From Herbaspirillum sp. SJZ107 (GTDB lineage Bacteria; Pseudomonadota; Gammaproteobacteria; Burkholderiales; Burkholderiaceae_D): DNA of 64,000 bases. A program made the position numbers and the translations under genes. This document shows positions 24,819 to 33,780 of this stretch, one piece after another (within the stretch, counting starts at the first letter, position 1; every line of letters starts with the position of its first letter). The notes under the pieces were generated by a model. That model was not told the DNA's origin. It did not search any database and saw only the letters and a program-made list of their open reading frames with translations. Location of the stretch: the NCBI RefSeq assembly GCF_006715485.1, contig NZ_VFNH01000001.1:1984001-2048000 (forward strand), given 5' to 3'.

Positions 24819-26041
24819 TGCTTGCCCCCGGCCGCCAGCGTCTTCAGCTCCGACGCCGCCAGCATGAAGGCGCCCACGCCGTAGTTGTAGCTCGACGCCG
24901 GCCGGTAGAACGCCGGCTCGGCGCCGGTCTGCTGGATGTTGCCGAGGCGGCCGTCGGCGTACACGTTCTTCAGGATGCCGGCCCAGGCCTTGGCGATCAC
25001 CGGACGGTATTTGGCGCCGTCGAGGATGCCGCGGTTGACGCCGTAGGCCATCGCATACACGAACAGCGACGAACCCGAGACTTCCGGCAGCGGATAACTC
25101 GCCGGATCGAGCAGGCCGGCGTGCCACATGCCGTCCGGACCCTGGATGCTGGCGATCTTGGCGGACATGTCGCGCAGCTGCTGCACGTAGAAGGCACGCT
25201 GCGGATCGTCCTGCGGAATGTCGTCGAGGATCAGTGCCAGGCCACCCATCACCCAGCCTTCGCCGCGCGACCAGAAGATCTTCTTGCCGTTCGGCTCGCG
25301 CTTGCCAATGTAGCCGGCGTCGCGCGCGTACAGGTGCTCCTCCTTGTCCCACAGGACATCGTAGGTGCGCTTCCAGTTGGTGTGCACGTAGTCCAGGTAT
25401 TTGCGCTCGCCGGTGATCTTGTACATCTTGACCCACACCGGCGGCGCCATGAACAGCGCGTCGCACCACCACCAGGGAATGCGCGCGTCGCCCGGCTTGA
25501 GCGTCGCGAGCGGCAGCAGGTCGTCCATCTCGGCCTTGGTCAGCGCCATCTGCGACGGCCGCTTTTCCTGCTGGTAGAAGTCGAGGTAGACCTGGCCGAT
25601 CGACAGGTCGTCGGCGTTGGGCAGGCGCGAGCGCAGCTGCCAGTCGAAGTGCTGCGACATCTGGGCCATCGCATTGCGGTACTTCGGGTCGCCGGTGGCA
25701 CGCGAGGCGGCCAGGAAGCCGACGTACATCACGCTCGAGGTCCAGATGCGGTCCCAGTGCGGCTGCGAGCGCGCCAGCTGCCAGTCGGCGACCTTGCGCA
25801 GTGCCTTGTCGATGGCGGCCGGTTCCAGGGCCGGCGACAGGTCGGTGGCCAGCGGGCCGGCGCTTGCCGGGGCGTCGCCGAAGTGGCGGCTGGTGTCCTT
25901 GTCGACGATGGCTTGCTGGGCAGGCGTCGGTAATGGATACGATGCGGGGTACGATGCGGGCCCGTTCTGGGCGGCGGCGGTGGCGCCGGCGATGGCCCAG
26001 GCTGCGGCGACCGATAACGCGAATTTGATGTTGTTCTTCAT
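24815..26041 (-). CDS. GH105 unsaturated rhamnogalacturonyl hydrolase (second copy)
   Basis: The 408-residue protein has a signal peptide (FALSVAAAWAIAGATAAA) and GH105 landmarks: WWWCDALFMAPPVWVKMY (catalytic Asp in CDALF), FWSRGEGWVMGGLALILDD, and EVSGSSLFVYAMAYGVNRGI. The second GH105 (14670) has DDMF instead of CDALF, so the two probably differ in substrate. It sits between the GH106 rhamnosidase and rhaM. It may remove the unsaturated galacturonate while GH106 removes the next rhamnose. AGGACAAGAC precedes the ATG; the stop overlaps rhaM by 4 bases. Confidence 0.88.
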   Translation of the reverse strand: MKNNIKFALSVAAAWAIAGATAAAQNGPASYPASYPLPTPAQQAIVDKDTSRHFGDAPASAGPLATDLSPALEPAAIDKALRKVADWQLARSQPHWDRIWTSSVMYVGFLAASRATGDPKYRNAMAQMSQHFDWQLRSRLPNADDLSIGQVYLDFYQQEKRPSQMALTKAEMDDLLPLATLKPGDARIPWWWCDALFMAPPVWVKMYKITGERKYLDYVHTNWKRTYDVLWDKEEHLYARDAGYIGKREPNGKKIFWSRGEGWVMGGLALILDDIPQDDPQRAFYVQQLRDMSAKIASIQGPDGMWHAGLLDPASYPLPEVSGSSLFVYAMAYGVNRGILDGAKYRPVIAKAWAGILKNVYADGRLGNIQQTGAEPAFYRPASSYNYGVGAFMLAASELKTLAAGGKQ

Positions 26042-26063
26042 GTCTTGTCCTGTTCGATAGGCT

Positions 26064-28802
26064 TTACTCTGCCATCAGCCTGACCGGCCCCAGCATGCCC
26101 GATGGCGCCGGCCTGACCAGTTCCGTGTCCTGCGGCTTGAAGCGTTCGCCATAGCGCACGTTCAGCAGGCGGTAATCGGGCAAGGCCTGGCCGGCACGCA
26201 CGTTCAGCCCGAGATTGGCCACGCGCACCTCGATGCGGTTGCTGCCGGCAGCCAGCAGCGGCGTGATGTCGACCGTGTACGGCGGACGCCAGACCGCGCC
26301 GGCCGGCTTGCCGTTAATGTAGACCTGGGCCGCCTCGCGCACCGGGCTGTCCAGCATGGCGCGCATGCCGGCCGGGACCTTCGGCGTGGTCGACAGCGGC
26401 GTGCCCGGGCCGAAATCCAGTACCACGCGCTTGCCCTGCAGCTGGACGGCATCGAGCCTGACGTCCTTGGTGTACACCGCCTCACCCGAGAAATAGCGCG
26501 TGGCCTCGTCCTCGGTCCAGGACTGCAGTGTCTTCATCGCCCGGGGTTGCGCACCGGGGAAGGCAACGCGCCAGTCCTGGCTAAGGTCGGCCAGCACGGC
26601 CGGCGCATTGCGCCGCGATGCTTCGGCGGCGCCGGCCAGCGGCGCATCGGTGAACACCAGCACGCGCGACTCGTAGGGCGCCAGCTCGAGTTCCGGGGTC
26701 GTCGAAGCACGGGTCAGCTTGCCGCTGTCCGGATCCAGCCAGGCCGCGGCCGGGCGCTTGCTGCCGAAACGGGCGCCGGCCTTGACCGGATGGTTGCTGG
26801 TGTTCGCCACAAAATAGATATCGGCATCCTTCAGCTTGCGGCGCACGAAGCCGACGTCGGACACGTCGTTCGACAGCAGCAGGTCCGGCGCCAGCACCGC
26901 CTTCACGGCCGCGCCGAGCGCCGCGTCGTCTGCGACCAGCTGCACGTTCTTCGATGCGAACAGCGCGCTCGACGCCGCCGCAACCTGGCTTGACACGCGC
27001 TGCGCGTCCTGCAGTCCCGGCGCCAGCGACGGCCGCGTGCCGACCGCGACGATCCTGCCGCCGCCGCGCACGTAGTCCTGCAGCCTGGCCAGCACCGCCG
27101 GCGACAGCCGCGTCACGTGCGGCAGCACCAGCAGCGGATGGTGCACACCGGCTGCCAGGATCGATTCGGCGTCGACGTAGTCGAGGTTGTGGCCGGCGTC
27201 GAGGATTTGCGCAGTCAGCTCGGGCGTCACGTGCTTGTGCATCTCGGCCGACAGCGATACCTTGCCCGGCACCAGGGCGGCATACACGTCGTCGTTCGGC
27301 AGCAGCACCGCGACCTGATTGGCCGGCCGGCCCTGGCGCATCAGGTAGCTCATGCGCGCCAGGTAGCCGGTCACCTGCGGCATCACGTTCCACCATGGGT
27401 TGTGGTCGTTGAAGACCGCGGCCGCATAGAACGAATAGCCCGGCTGGGCCGTCCCCGGCGGCGTGTACGGCCAGCCGTGGCCGATGAACAGGTTGACGCC
27501 TTGCAGCAGCATGCGGTCGGCTTCAGCCTTCATGTCCAGCGGCGTGGCGGCAAAGGCCGGCGAATGCAGCCAGGTCCAGGTCTCGGCCGAGATCACCGGG
27601 CGGTTGTACAGATGGCCGGCCGAGGTAGCCAGGCGCGTGAACGAGAATTCGCGGAACTGCGGGCCCTCGCCTTCCGGCAGCGCCACCAGGCGGTTGCTCG
27701 ACATCGACACGGCCGGCTCGCCGTAGGTCTGCGAGCGGAATTGCGTGCCGTGCGCCCTGGCCCAGTCGTTCACCGGGGTCAGGTAGCGCTCGTTCACCAG
27801 GTCGGTCTGGGTCAGCGCCCAGTCGTGGCGGGCGCCGGCAGCATCCGGTCCCTGGCCGCTGAAGATGGCCGGCAGGTAGGGTTTCAGGTCGTAGCCGCGG
27901 CGCTTTCTGAATTCGTCGAGGAAGTCGTCGGTCCAGTCGGTATTGTAGACCTCGAGGCTGTCCGAAAACACTGCGTACGGCGGCTGGTCGCCGAAGGCTT
28001 TCATCAGCGGCTCGGCCACGACCTTCAAATGGTGGTCGATGGCTTTCCGGCTCAGGTGGTCCAGCACGAAGCCTTCGGCTCCGAGCGCCGGGCGCTTGAC
28101 CTGCTGGCCGGTGCGCGAGGCCACGTAGAACACGACTGTCCGCGCCTCCTGCGCCGGGGCGATGGCGGCGCGGCCGTTCGCGACCGTCGGTTCGACCAGC
28201 TGCAGGCGCGTGGCGTCGATGCCTTTGCCGCTGCCGGCACCGACGAAGGTCGCGACCAGCTTTTCGCCGCTCATCACCGAGGGCAGCGCGACGCTGGCGG
28301 CGCCGGCCGGCAGTTCGGCAGTCGCCATGCGCAGGCGCGATGCCGCTTCGTTCACGCCCACGTGCGGGCCGCCGTAGGGCCAGCCGCTGGCCAGCGTCAT
28401 GTCGACGCGCATGCCATTGGCTCGCCCGGTACGGTTGGCGAAGCCGACGGCGTCGAGGAATTCGGGAGAAAGGTAGGGGACGTTATGGATGCCGCGCGCG
28501 GCGTCGTCCAGCTCCATCGGATACACCGGCTGGATTTCGAAGCCGCCGAAGCCGCCGGCCTTCATGGCCTTGATTTCGCGTTCGAGCTCCGGCTGGACGA
28601 CGGACGGGCCGAACCACCACCAGCGCATCATGGGCCTGGCGTCGTCCGGCGGGGATGCCAGGTGGGTGGCGACCTCGGCAAAGGAATCGGCGATGACGGG
28701 TGCGGGGGGCGTGCTGGCTGCGTGCAGGTTCGCGCAGAACAGGGCCGTCGCGTAGGCAACGGCACTGGCGGCGAACGGTGCGCGCGGGTGGCGCTTGCTC
28801 AT
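26064..28802 (-). CDS. GH106 alpha-L-rhamnosidase
   Basis: The 912-residue protein matches GH106. After a signal peptide (AASAVAYATALFCANLHAA) it has MMRWWWFGPSVVQPELEREI followed by KAMKAGGFGGFEIQPVYP, then FSDSLEVYNTDWTDDFLDEF near residue 283, with a candidate catalytic Glu, and ISAETWTWLHSP. A C-terminal jelly-roll (VYINGKPAGAVWRPPYTVDI) binds or shields the sugar. GH106 frees terminal L-rhamnose, here from RG-I oligosaccharides. ATG 28802 is chosen because AGGAG lies 10 bases upstream. The open frame continues to 29003 only because the palindromic repeat is read through. Confidence 0.9.
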   Translation of the reverse strand: MSKRHPRAPFAASAVAYATALFCANLHAASTPPAPVIADSFAEVATHLASPPDDARPMMRWWWFGPSVVQPELEREIKAMKAGGFGGFEIQPVYPMELDDAARGIHNVPYLSPEFLDAVGFANRTGRANGMRVDMTLASGWPYGGPHVGVNEAASRLRMATAELPAGAASVALPSVMSGEKLVATFVGAGSGKGIDATRLQLVEPTVANGRAAIAPAQEARTVVFYVASRTGQQVKRPALGAEGFVLDHLSRKAIDHHLKVVAEPLMKAFGDQPPYAVFSDSLEVYNTDWTDDFLDEFRKRRGYDLKPYLPAIFSGQGPDAAGARHDWALTQTDLVNERYLTPVNDWARAHGTQFRSQTYGEPAVSMSSNRLVALPEGEGPQFREFSFTRLATSAGHLYNRPVISAETWTWLHSPAFAATPLDMKAEADRMLLQGVNLFIGHGWPYTPPGTAQPGYSFYAAAVFNDHNPWWNVMPQVTGYLARMSYLMRQGRPANQVAVLLPNDDVYAALVPGKVSLSAEMHKHVTPELTAQILDAGHNLDYVDAESILAAGVHHPLLVLPHVTRLSPAVLARLQDYVRGGGRIVAVGTRPSLAPGLQDAQRVSSQVAAASSALFASKNVQLVADDAALGAAVKAVLAPDLLLSNDVSDVGFVRRKLKDADIYFVANTSNHPVKAGARFGSKRPAAAWLDPDSGKLTRASTTPELELAPYESRVLVFTDAPLAGAAEASRRNAPAVLADLSQDWRVAFPGAQPRAMKTLQSWTEDEATRYFSGEAVYTKDVRLDAVQLQGKRVVLDFGPGTPLSTTPKVPAGMRAMLDSPVREAAQVYINGKPAGAVWRPPYTVDITPLLAAGSNRIEVRVANLGLNVRAGQALPDYRLLNVRYGERFKPQDTELVRPAPSGMLGPVRLMAE

Positions 28803-28866
28803 TCGGGGATGGCTCCTGGATACGGGATGATGTGTGGCTGCGTTCGTAGGCACCACTAGCCGCTGC

Positions 28867-28945
28867 CCGTCGCCCCTGCGAAGGCAGGGGCCCAAGTTAT
28901 GCGATCTGCCCGCAACTTGGGCCCCTGCCTTCGCAGGGGCGACGG
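28867..28945. repeat. Dispersed palindromic repeat, two inverted arms
   Basis: Arm 1 is CCGTCGCCCCTGCGAAGGCA then GGGGCCCAAGTT; arm 2 is AACTTGGGCCCCTGCC then TTCGCAGGGGCGACGG. The arms are near-perfect inverse copies with a 15-base spacer. It lies between rhaI (upstream on the minus strand) and GH106. It could stabilise or end the rhaI message and lower expression of the genes behind it. Confidence 0.8.
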
Positions 28946-28999
28946 TTTTTAGGCTAATGGCTATCGTTCGCGCAACCTTCAGGCTACGCGACCCAGCAA

Positions 29000-30298
29000 T
29001 CAAACAATCCCGCTACTGCTAGCCCCCGCCTTCGCCGGACGCGCGCTTGCCACGCGGTCGCGATAACCGCTGTTGCGATAGCACGCCACCGGATCCGCCG
29101 CCCCGCCGGCGCGCAGGCGCGCCATCGCCAGGATCGCGCTGACGTCGGTGCGGAACGCCTGCTTCAGCGTCGCCGCCGCCTGCATCGCGTCGTTGTTCTG
29201 CTGGTGCTCGGCCAGCGCGGCGCGGTCGACCAGGGCCGACTGGATGTAGGCGCGCTGCACTTCGACGGCGCTGTTCATCAGGCTTTCGATCGGGTCGGTC
29301 ACGTTGTGCGACTGGTCCAGCATGTAGGCCGGCTTGAAGGCGCTGCCTTCGCGCTCGGCGGCGTCGGCCAGCTCGTTGAAGACCAGGAACAGCTGGAACG
29401 GATTGATCGAACCGGAGTCCAGGTCGTCGTCACCGTACTTGCTGTCGTTGAAATGGAAGCCGCCGAGCTTGCCGAACTGGGCCAGGCGGGCGACGATCAT
29501 TTCGATGTTGGTGTTCGGCGCATGGTGGCCGAGGTCGACCAGGCACTTGGCCTTCGGTCCCAGGGCGCTGGCGGCGGCGAAGCTGGTGCCCCAGTCGGCG
29601 ATGGTGGTGGCGTAGAAGGCCGGCTCGAACAGCTTGTGCTCGATGAAGACGTTCCAGTCGTCCGGCAGCGCGTCGTACACTTGGCGCATGCTTTCCAGGT
29701 AGCGCTCGAGCGCGCCGCGCAGGTTGTGCTGGCCCGGGAAATTGGCGCCGTCGCCGACCCAGACGGTCAGCGCCTTGGAGCCGATCGCCTGGCCGATCTC
29801 GATGCACTCGATGTTGTGGGCCACGGCCTGGGCGCGCACGGCGGCGTTGGTCGCGGTCAGGCTGCCGAACTTGTAGCTGAGTTCCTGGTTCGGCGCATCC
29901 GAAAAGGTGTTGGAATTGACGGCGTCGAAGCCCAGGCCGAGTGCGGCGCCTTTTTCGCGCAGCTCGGCGGCGTCCGTGACCTTGTCCCACGGGAAGTGCA
30001 GCGACACCGCCGGCGTGGCCCGGGTCAGCTGGTTGATGACGGCGCAGTCTTCCAGCTTCTCGAACACGTTGCGCGGCTCGCCGCGGCCGGCAAAGCGTGC
30101 GAAACGGGTGCCGCCGGTGCCCACGCCCCAGCTCGGGACCGCGACCGTGAACGCCTGTGCCAGCGCGGTCAGCTTGTCGATGTCCTGGCCGCGGCGCGCC
30201 AGCATGCCGCCCAGCGCCTCGTAGTCGGCCTGCACCTGCGAAGCCAGTTTGTCGTTCTGTTCGGCCACCAGGCCCGCGTCGATCACATTCCCGTTCAT
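29000..30298 (-). CDS. rhaI: L-rhamnose isomerase (Rhizobium/Pseudomonas type)
   Basis: The 432-residue protein is the RhaI type rather than the E. coli RhaA type. Landmarks are TRATPAVSLHFPWDK, LVDLGHHAPNTNIE and GGFHFNDSKYGDDDLDSGSI, the last with metal-binding His and Asp residues. It converts L-rhamnose to L-rhamnulose in the cytoplasm. AAGGAGACGAGA stands directly before ATG 30298. It lies 147 bases downstream of rhaD in the same operon. The last 15 residues (RPAKAGASSSGIV is part) look like read-through of the repeat family's arm and are probably not part of the conserved fold. Confidence 0.92.
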   Translation of the reverse strand: MNGNVIDAGLVAEQNDKLASQVQADYEALGGMLARRGQDIDKLTALAQAFTVAVPSWGVGTGGTRFARFAGRGEPRNVFEKLEDCAVINQLTRATPAVSLHFPWDKVTDAAELREKGAALGLGFDAVNSNTFSDAPNQELSYKFGSLTATNAAVRAQAVAHNIECIEIGQAIGSKALTVWVGDGANFPGQHNLRGALERYLESMRQVYDALPDDWNVFIEHKLFEPAFYATTIADWGTSFAAASALGPKAKCLVDLGHHAPNTNIEMIVARLAQFGKLGGFHFNDSKYGDDDLDSGSINPFQLFLVFNELADAAEREGSAFKPAYMLDQSHNVTDPIESLMNSAVEVQRAYIQSALVDRAALAEHQQNNDAMQAAATLKQAFRTDVSAILAMARLRAGGAADPVACYRNSGYRDRVASARPAKAGASSSGIV

Positions 30299-30356
30299 TC
30301 TCGTCTCCTTCGTGTGCCGGTGTGCCGGCTGCTGCTTATTTATAGGTATCGTTCGT

Positions 30357-30381
30357 AGGGTGGGCACAGTGAACCCACCCT
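30357..30381. repeat. Hairpin between rhaD and rhaI
   Basis: AGGGTGGG (30357-30364), a 9-base loop CACAGTGAA, and CCCACCCT (30374-30381) form a perfect 8-bp stem. The GTAGGGTGGGCAC core resembles a dispersed repeat seen in many bacterial genomes. No T-tract follows on the minus strand, so it may be an RNA-processing or stabilising hairpin rather than a terminator. Confidence 0.55.
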
Positions 30382-30387
30382 GCCGGT

Positions 30388-30399
30388 CTGATATATCAG
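30388..30399. promoter_or_regulatory. 12-bp perfect palindrome between rhaD and rhaI
   Basis: CTGATATATCAG is a perfect 12-base palindrome and is AT-rich in a GC-rich genome. It lies 90 bases upstream of the rhaI start. It contains TGATA/TATCA arms similar to the TGATT/AATCA boxes near rhaR, so it may be a regulator site. Confidence 0.4.
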
Positions 30400-30430
30400 T
30401 TATGGATGACAACTTAACATCAGCCCGGCC

Positions 30431-30448
30431 TGATTGCAACGTCAATCA
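30431..30448. promoter_or_regulatory. TGATTG/CAATCA inverted repeat at the rhaD stop codon
   Basis: TGATTG, 6-base spacer CAACGT, CAATCA: perfect 6-base arms. It overlaps the rhaD stop codon and lies about 135 bases upstream of rhaI. The arms match the TGATT/AATCA boxes of the rhaD-rhaR intergenic region. It is a candidate RhaR operator for a second promoter in front of rhaI. Confidence 0.4.
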
Positions 30449-32554
30449 GCGGGTGAACGCCGCGGCGTTGCCGGCATCCACGTTCAGCACGTTGCCGGTG
30501 CTCTTGCCCGCCTTGTCGCTGGCCAGGAAGTACACGGCTTCGGCGATATCCTCGGGCAGCACGCTGCGCTTCAGCATCGAACGCTTGCGGTAGAACTCCT
30601 CGACGTCGTCGGTGCCGATCTTGTTCGAGGCGGCACGCTCTTCCTTCCACTTGCCGTCCCAGATGCGCGACCCGCGGATCACGGCATCCGGATTCACCAC
30701 GTTGACGCGGATGCCGTGTTCGGCACCTTCCAGCGCCACGCAGCGGGCCAGGTGCAGCTCGGCGGCCTTGGCGGTGCAGTAGGCCGAGGCGCCGGCGGAT
30801 GCCACCAGGCCGTTCTTCGAGCCGACGAACACCATGCTGCCGCCCAGCCCCTGCTGCTTGAGCATCTGGAAGGCGGCGCGGCTGGCCAGGAAGTAGCCGG
30901 TGACCAGGATGTCCTGGTTGCGCTTCCAGATGTCGAGGGTGGTCTCTTCGAGCGGCGCGGCCGAGGCGATGCCGGCGTTCGAGACCAGGATGTCGACGCC
31001 GCCGAAGCGCAGCGCGGTGCTGCCGAAGATGGCGGCCACCTGCTCTTCGCTCGTGATGTTCGCCTGCACGACGGCGACGCTGTCCTTCCCGCCCACCTTG
31101 ACCAGGTCGGCCCTGGCCTGTTCCAGCGCTTCGGCGTCGATATCGGTCAGCATCACGCAAGCGCCTTCCTGCAGCATCTGGCGTGCGACCGCCTGGCCGA
31201 TGCCGCCGGCGCCGCCGGTGACGAGGGCGATGCGGCCGGCCAGGCTCTTCGGCTTGGGCATGCGCTGCAGCTTGGCTTCTTCGAGCAGCCAGTATTCGAT
31301 GTCGAAGGCTTCCTGTTCCGGCAGGCCGACGTAAGTGTCGACGCCGTTCGCGCCGCGCATCACGTTGATGGCGTTGACGTAGAACTCGCCGGCGATGCGC
31401 GCGGTGGCCTTGTCCTTCGCGAAGGAGAGCATGCCCACGCCCGGGATCAGGTAGATGATCGGGTTGGCGTCGCGGATCTTCGGCGAGTTGTCGCGCTTGC
31501 TGCGCTCGTAATAGGCGGTGTAGTCGGCGCGGTAGGCTTCCAGGCCCTCGTCCAGGCCCGAGACCAGTTTGTCGAGGTCGGGTGCGGTCGGATCGAAGTC
31601 CAGCACCATCGGGCGGATCTTGGTGCGCAGGAAGTGGTCGGGGCAGGACGTACCCAGCAGCGCCAGCGGGGCCAGGTCGGCGCTGCCGACGAATTCCAGC
31701 ACGGCGTCGCTGTCGTCGAAGTGGCCCAGCTTGTATTCGGTCTTGCTGATCTTGCCGCGCAGGAGCGGCATCAGGCGGGCGGCGACGGCGGCGCGTTCCT
31801 CCGCCGGCAGCGGCTGGTATTTCTGGCCGCCGAACACCGGCTGCTTGATGTTCGCGTTCAGCCAGTCCTCGGCGCGCTTGATCATCTGCAGCGTGGTCTC
31901 GTAGCACGACTTGGCGTCGTCGCCCCAGGTGAACAGGCCGTGGCCTTCGAGGATGATGCCCTTCAGGTTCGGCTGTTCCTGCGACAGCTTTTCCAGTTTC
32001 AGTCCGAGGTCGTAGCCGGGACGCTGCCATGGCAGCCAGCCCAGTTCTCCTTCGAACACGCGCTGGGTGATGGCTTCGCTGTTCTTGCAGGCAGCGATCG
32101 CGATCACCGAATCCGGGTGCATGTGGTCGACGTGCTTGCGCGCGATATAGGCATGCAGCGGGGTGTCGATCGAGGCGGCGCGCGGATTCAGGTTGAAGGT
32201 GCAGTGCGGAAGGTAGGCGACCATCTCGTCTTCCAGTTCGAGGCCGCGATAGCGCCCCTTGAGCGCGTTGAGCTTGTCCATGTACAGCGTCGAGAAGCCG
32301 TCCAGCTTGATCGAGCCGAGGTCGCCGCCCGAGCCCTTGACCCACAGGACCTCGACCTGCCCGCCGCTGAGCGGATCTTCCATCATGATCTTGGCGGAGG
32401 TGTTCCCGCCTCCGAAGTTGGTGATGCGCAGGTCCGAACCGAGCAGGTTCGAACGGTACAGCAGCAGTTCCGGTTCGCTCATCCCGGCCGCAAGTTGATC
32501 ATTCCAGCGTGAGGCGATCGGTTCCTTCGGCTTGGTGTCGCTTAATGCGCTCAT
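30446..32554 (-). CDS. rhaD: Bifunctional rhamnulose-1-phosphate aldolase/short-chain dehydrogenase
   Basis: The 702-residue protein fuses two enzymes. Residues about 1-410 are a class II aldolase/adducin domain with metal-binding histidines in HVDHMHP (141-147) and EGHGLFTW. Residues about 430-700 are an SDR domain with the NAD motif VTGGAGGIG (about 443-451) and YCTAK (about 592-596, the YxxxK pair). It should cleave L-rhamnulose-1-phosphate to dihydroxyacetone phosphate and L-lactaldehyde, then oxidise the aldehyde. This fused form is typical of Rhizobium-like pathways. CGGAGACTGTCA precedes the ATG. It is the first gene of the minus-strand operon, divergent from rhaR. Confidence 0.93.
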   Translation of the reverse strand: MSALSDTKPKEPIASRWNDQLAAGMSEPELLLYRSNLLGSDLRITNFGGGNTSAKIMMEDPLSGGQVEVLWVKGSGGDLGSIKLDGFSTLYMDKLNALKGRYRGLELEDEMVAYLPHCTFNLNPRAASIDTPLHAYIARKHVDHMHPDSVIAIAACKNSEAITQRVFEGELGWLPWQRPGYDLGLKLEKLSQEQPNLKGIILEGHGLFTWGDDAKSCYETTLQMIKRAEDWLNANIKQPVFGGQKYQPLPAEERAAVAARLMPLLRGKISKTEYKLGHFDDSDAVLEFVGSADLAPLALLGTSCPDHFLRTKIRPMVLDFDPTAPDLDKLVSGLDEGLEAYRADYTAYYERSKRDNSPKIRDANPIIYLIPGVGMLSFAKDKATARIAGEFYVNAINVMRGANGVDTYVGLPEQEAFDIEYWLLEEAKLQRMPKPKSLAGRIALVTGGAGGIGQAVARQMLQEGACVMLTDIDAEALEQARADLVKVGGKDSVAVVQANITSEEQVAAIFGSTALRFGGVDILVSNAGIASAAPLEETTLDIWKRNQDILVTGYFLASRAAFQMLKQQGLGGSMVFVGSKNGLVASAGASAYCTAKAAELHLARCVALEGAEHGIRVNVVNPDAVIRGSRIWDGKWKEERAASNKIGTDDVEEFYRKRSMLKRSVLPEDIAEAVYFLASDKAGKSTGNVLNVDAGNAAAFTR

Positions 32555-32889
32555 TGACAGTCTCCGTTATTGATTGAGTAAAGCTCGACATCCCTGGCCA
32601 GCGCCCTCTGGTGGAAAGCGTCCCTGGCAACCCGGACAAGTAGAAATCAGCGGGGTAATCAGTGTCAACTCAGAAACAGTCAACTTCCTGACCAAGAGCG
32701 AATTAATCATTTGCTTGATTGGATTGCGCATTTCGATGCGACGCGTCGTAGAAATAATCAGCGGCTTGAGCAATTGGTGATTGACGCGCCCTTGTAGTCT
32801 GATTAATCTTTAACGACGCAAAGCATTCCTTTTCGGCATGACTTTAGCGAGCCGCAATCCAAAAACAGACGGCAACAGGAGGAGACAAC
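32555..32889. promoter_or_regulatory. Divergent rhaD/rhaR control region with TGATT/AATCA boxes
   Basis: This 335-base gap holds no gene and is markedly AT-rich. The pentamer TGATT or its inverse AATCA occurs at 32571, 32645, 32657, 32705, 32716, 32756, 32778 and 32800. AATCA (32705-32709) and TGATT (32716-32720) form an inverted pair with a 6-base spacer, and TGATTAATC (32800-32808) is nearly palindromic. AATCAGCGG is repeated at 32645 and 32756 and again at the rhaD stop (30444). DeoR regulators often bind clusters of short repeats, so this is a candidate RhaR operator array controlling both operons. No clear -35/-10 pair was settled. Confidence 0.5.
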
Positions 32890-33780
32890 ATGGTGAATCA
32901 CAAACGCCGCAAGCGTTTGCTGAAGCTGCTGGCAGAACACCAGACAGCGACGGTGCAACAGCTTGTCGAATGGCTCAACGCGTCCCCGGCAACGGTCCGG
33001 CGCGACATCAGCTGGCTTGCAGCCCGCAACCTGCTCACCCGCACCCGCGGCGGCGCAGAAAACCTGCTCCCTAAGAAGCGCCAGTTCGCGCTGTCGAGCG
33101 AAACCTTCCAGAACAACATCCAGTGCTACGCGGCGCGCAAGCGTGCCATCGCGCGTCAGGCGGCGTCGATGTGCGTGGACGGCGAGACGATCATCATCAA
33201 CGGTGGCACCACCACCTTCATGATGGCCGAGTTCCTGGCCGACAAACAGTTGAAGATCCTGACGAACTCGTTCCTGATGGCCGAACGGCTGCTGGTGTCG
33301 AGCGAGAACGAGATCATCGTCCCGGGCGGCAAAGTCTATCGCGAGCAGAACGTGATCCTCTCGCCCTTCGACAACGACATCACCCAGCACCACTACGCCA
33401 GCAAGATGTTCATGAGCGTGTATGGCCTGTCGCTGCTGGGCCTGATGGAAGCCGACCCGCTGCTGATCCAGGCCGAGAAGCGCCTGATCAGCCAAGCCGA
33501 GGAACTCGTGGTGCTGGCCGACAGCTCCAAGTTCGCCAAGAAGGCCGGCCTGATCCTGTGCGGCCTGGACCGCGTGGCCACCGTCATCACCGACACCAAC
33601 GCCTCCGACAGCGCCGTGCAGCTGCTCGAACAGTACGGCGTCAACGTCGTCACCGTCGCGCCCGATGCGGCCGCCCCGAACCTGTGTGCGCCGCACTTCA
33701 ATCATGCCTACGACCTGCAGTCGAACCCCGCATACGACCTGCAGACGGCCGCCATCTTCCAGACGGAGACATCGCATTGA
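32890..33780 (+). CDS. rhaR: DeoR-family rhamnose operon regulator
   Basis: The 296-residue protein has a DeoR helix-turn-helix (residues about 1-57: LLKLLAEHQTATVQQLVEWL, then NASPATVRRDISWLAARNLL) and a DeoR sensor domain (MCVDGETIIINGGTTTFMMA, LVVLADSSKFAKKAGLILCG) that binds phosphorylated sugars. By position it controls the two divergent rhamnose operons, like Rhizobium RhaR. AGGAGGAGACAAC precedes the ATG. The C-terminus has a short in-frame duplication (AYDLQSNPAYDLQ). Its stop overlaps rhaS by TTGA. Repressor or activator cannot be told from sequence. Confidence 0.88.
   Translation: MVNHKRRKRLLKLLAEHQTATVQQLVEWLNASPATVRRDISWLAARNLLTRTRGGAENLLPKKRQFALSSETFQNNIQCYAARKRAIARQAASMCVDGETIIINGGTTTFMMAEFLADKQLKILTNSFLMAERLLVSSENEIIVPGGKVYREQNVILSPFDNDITQHHYASKMFMSVYGLSLLGLMEADPLLIQAEKRLISQAEELVVLADSSKFAKKAGLILCGLDRVATVITDTNASDSAVQLLEQYGVNVVTVAPDAAAPNLCAPHFNHAYDLQSNPAYDLQTAAIFQTETSH

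Noticed and set aside
28803..29003. N-terminal extension of GH106
   Set aside because: It only reads through the palindromic repeat (PAKAGA, GPCLRRGDG) and lacks a ribosome site; ATG 28802 has AGGAG and a signal peptide.
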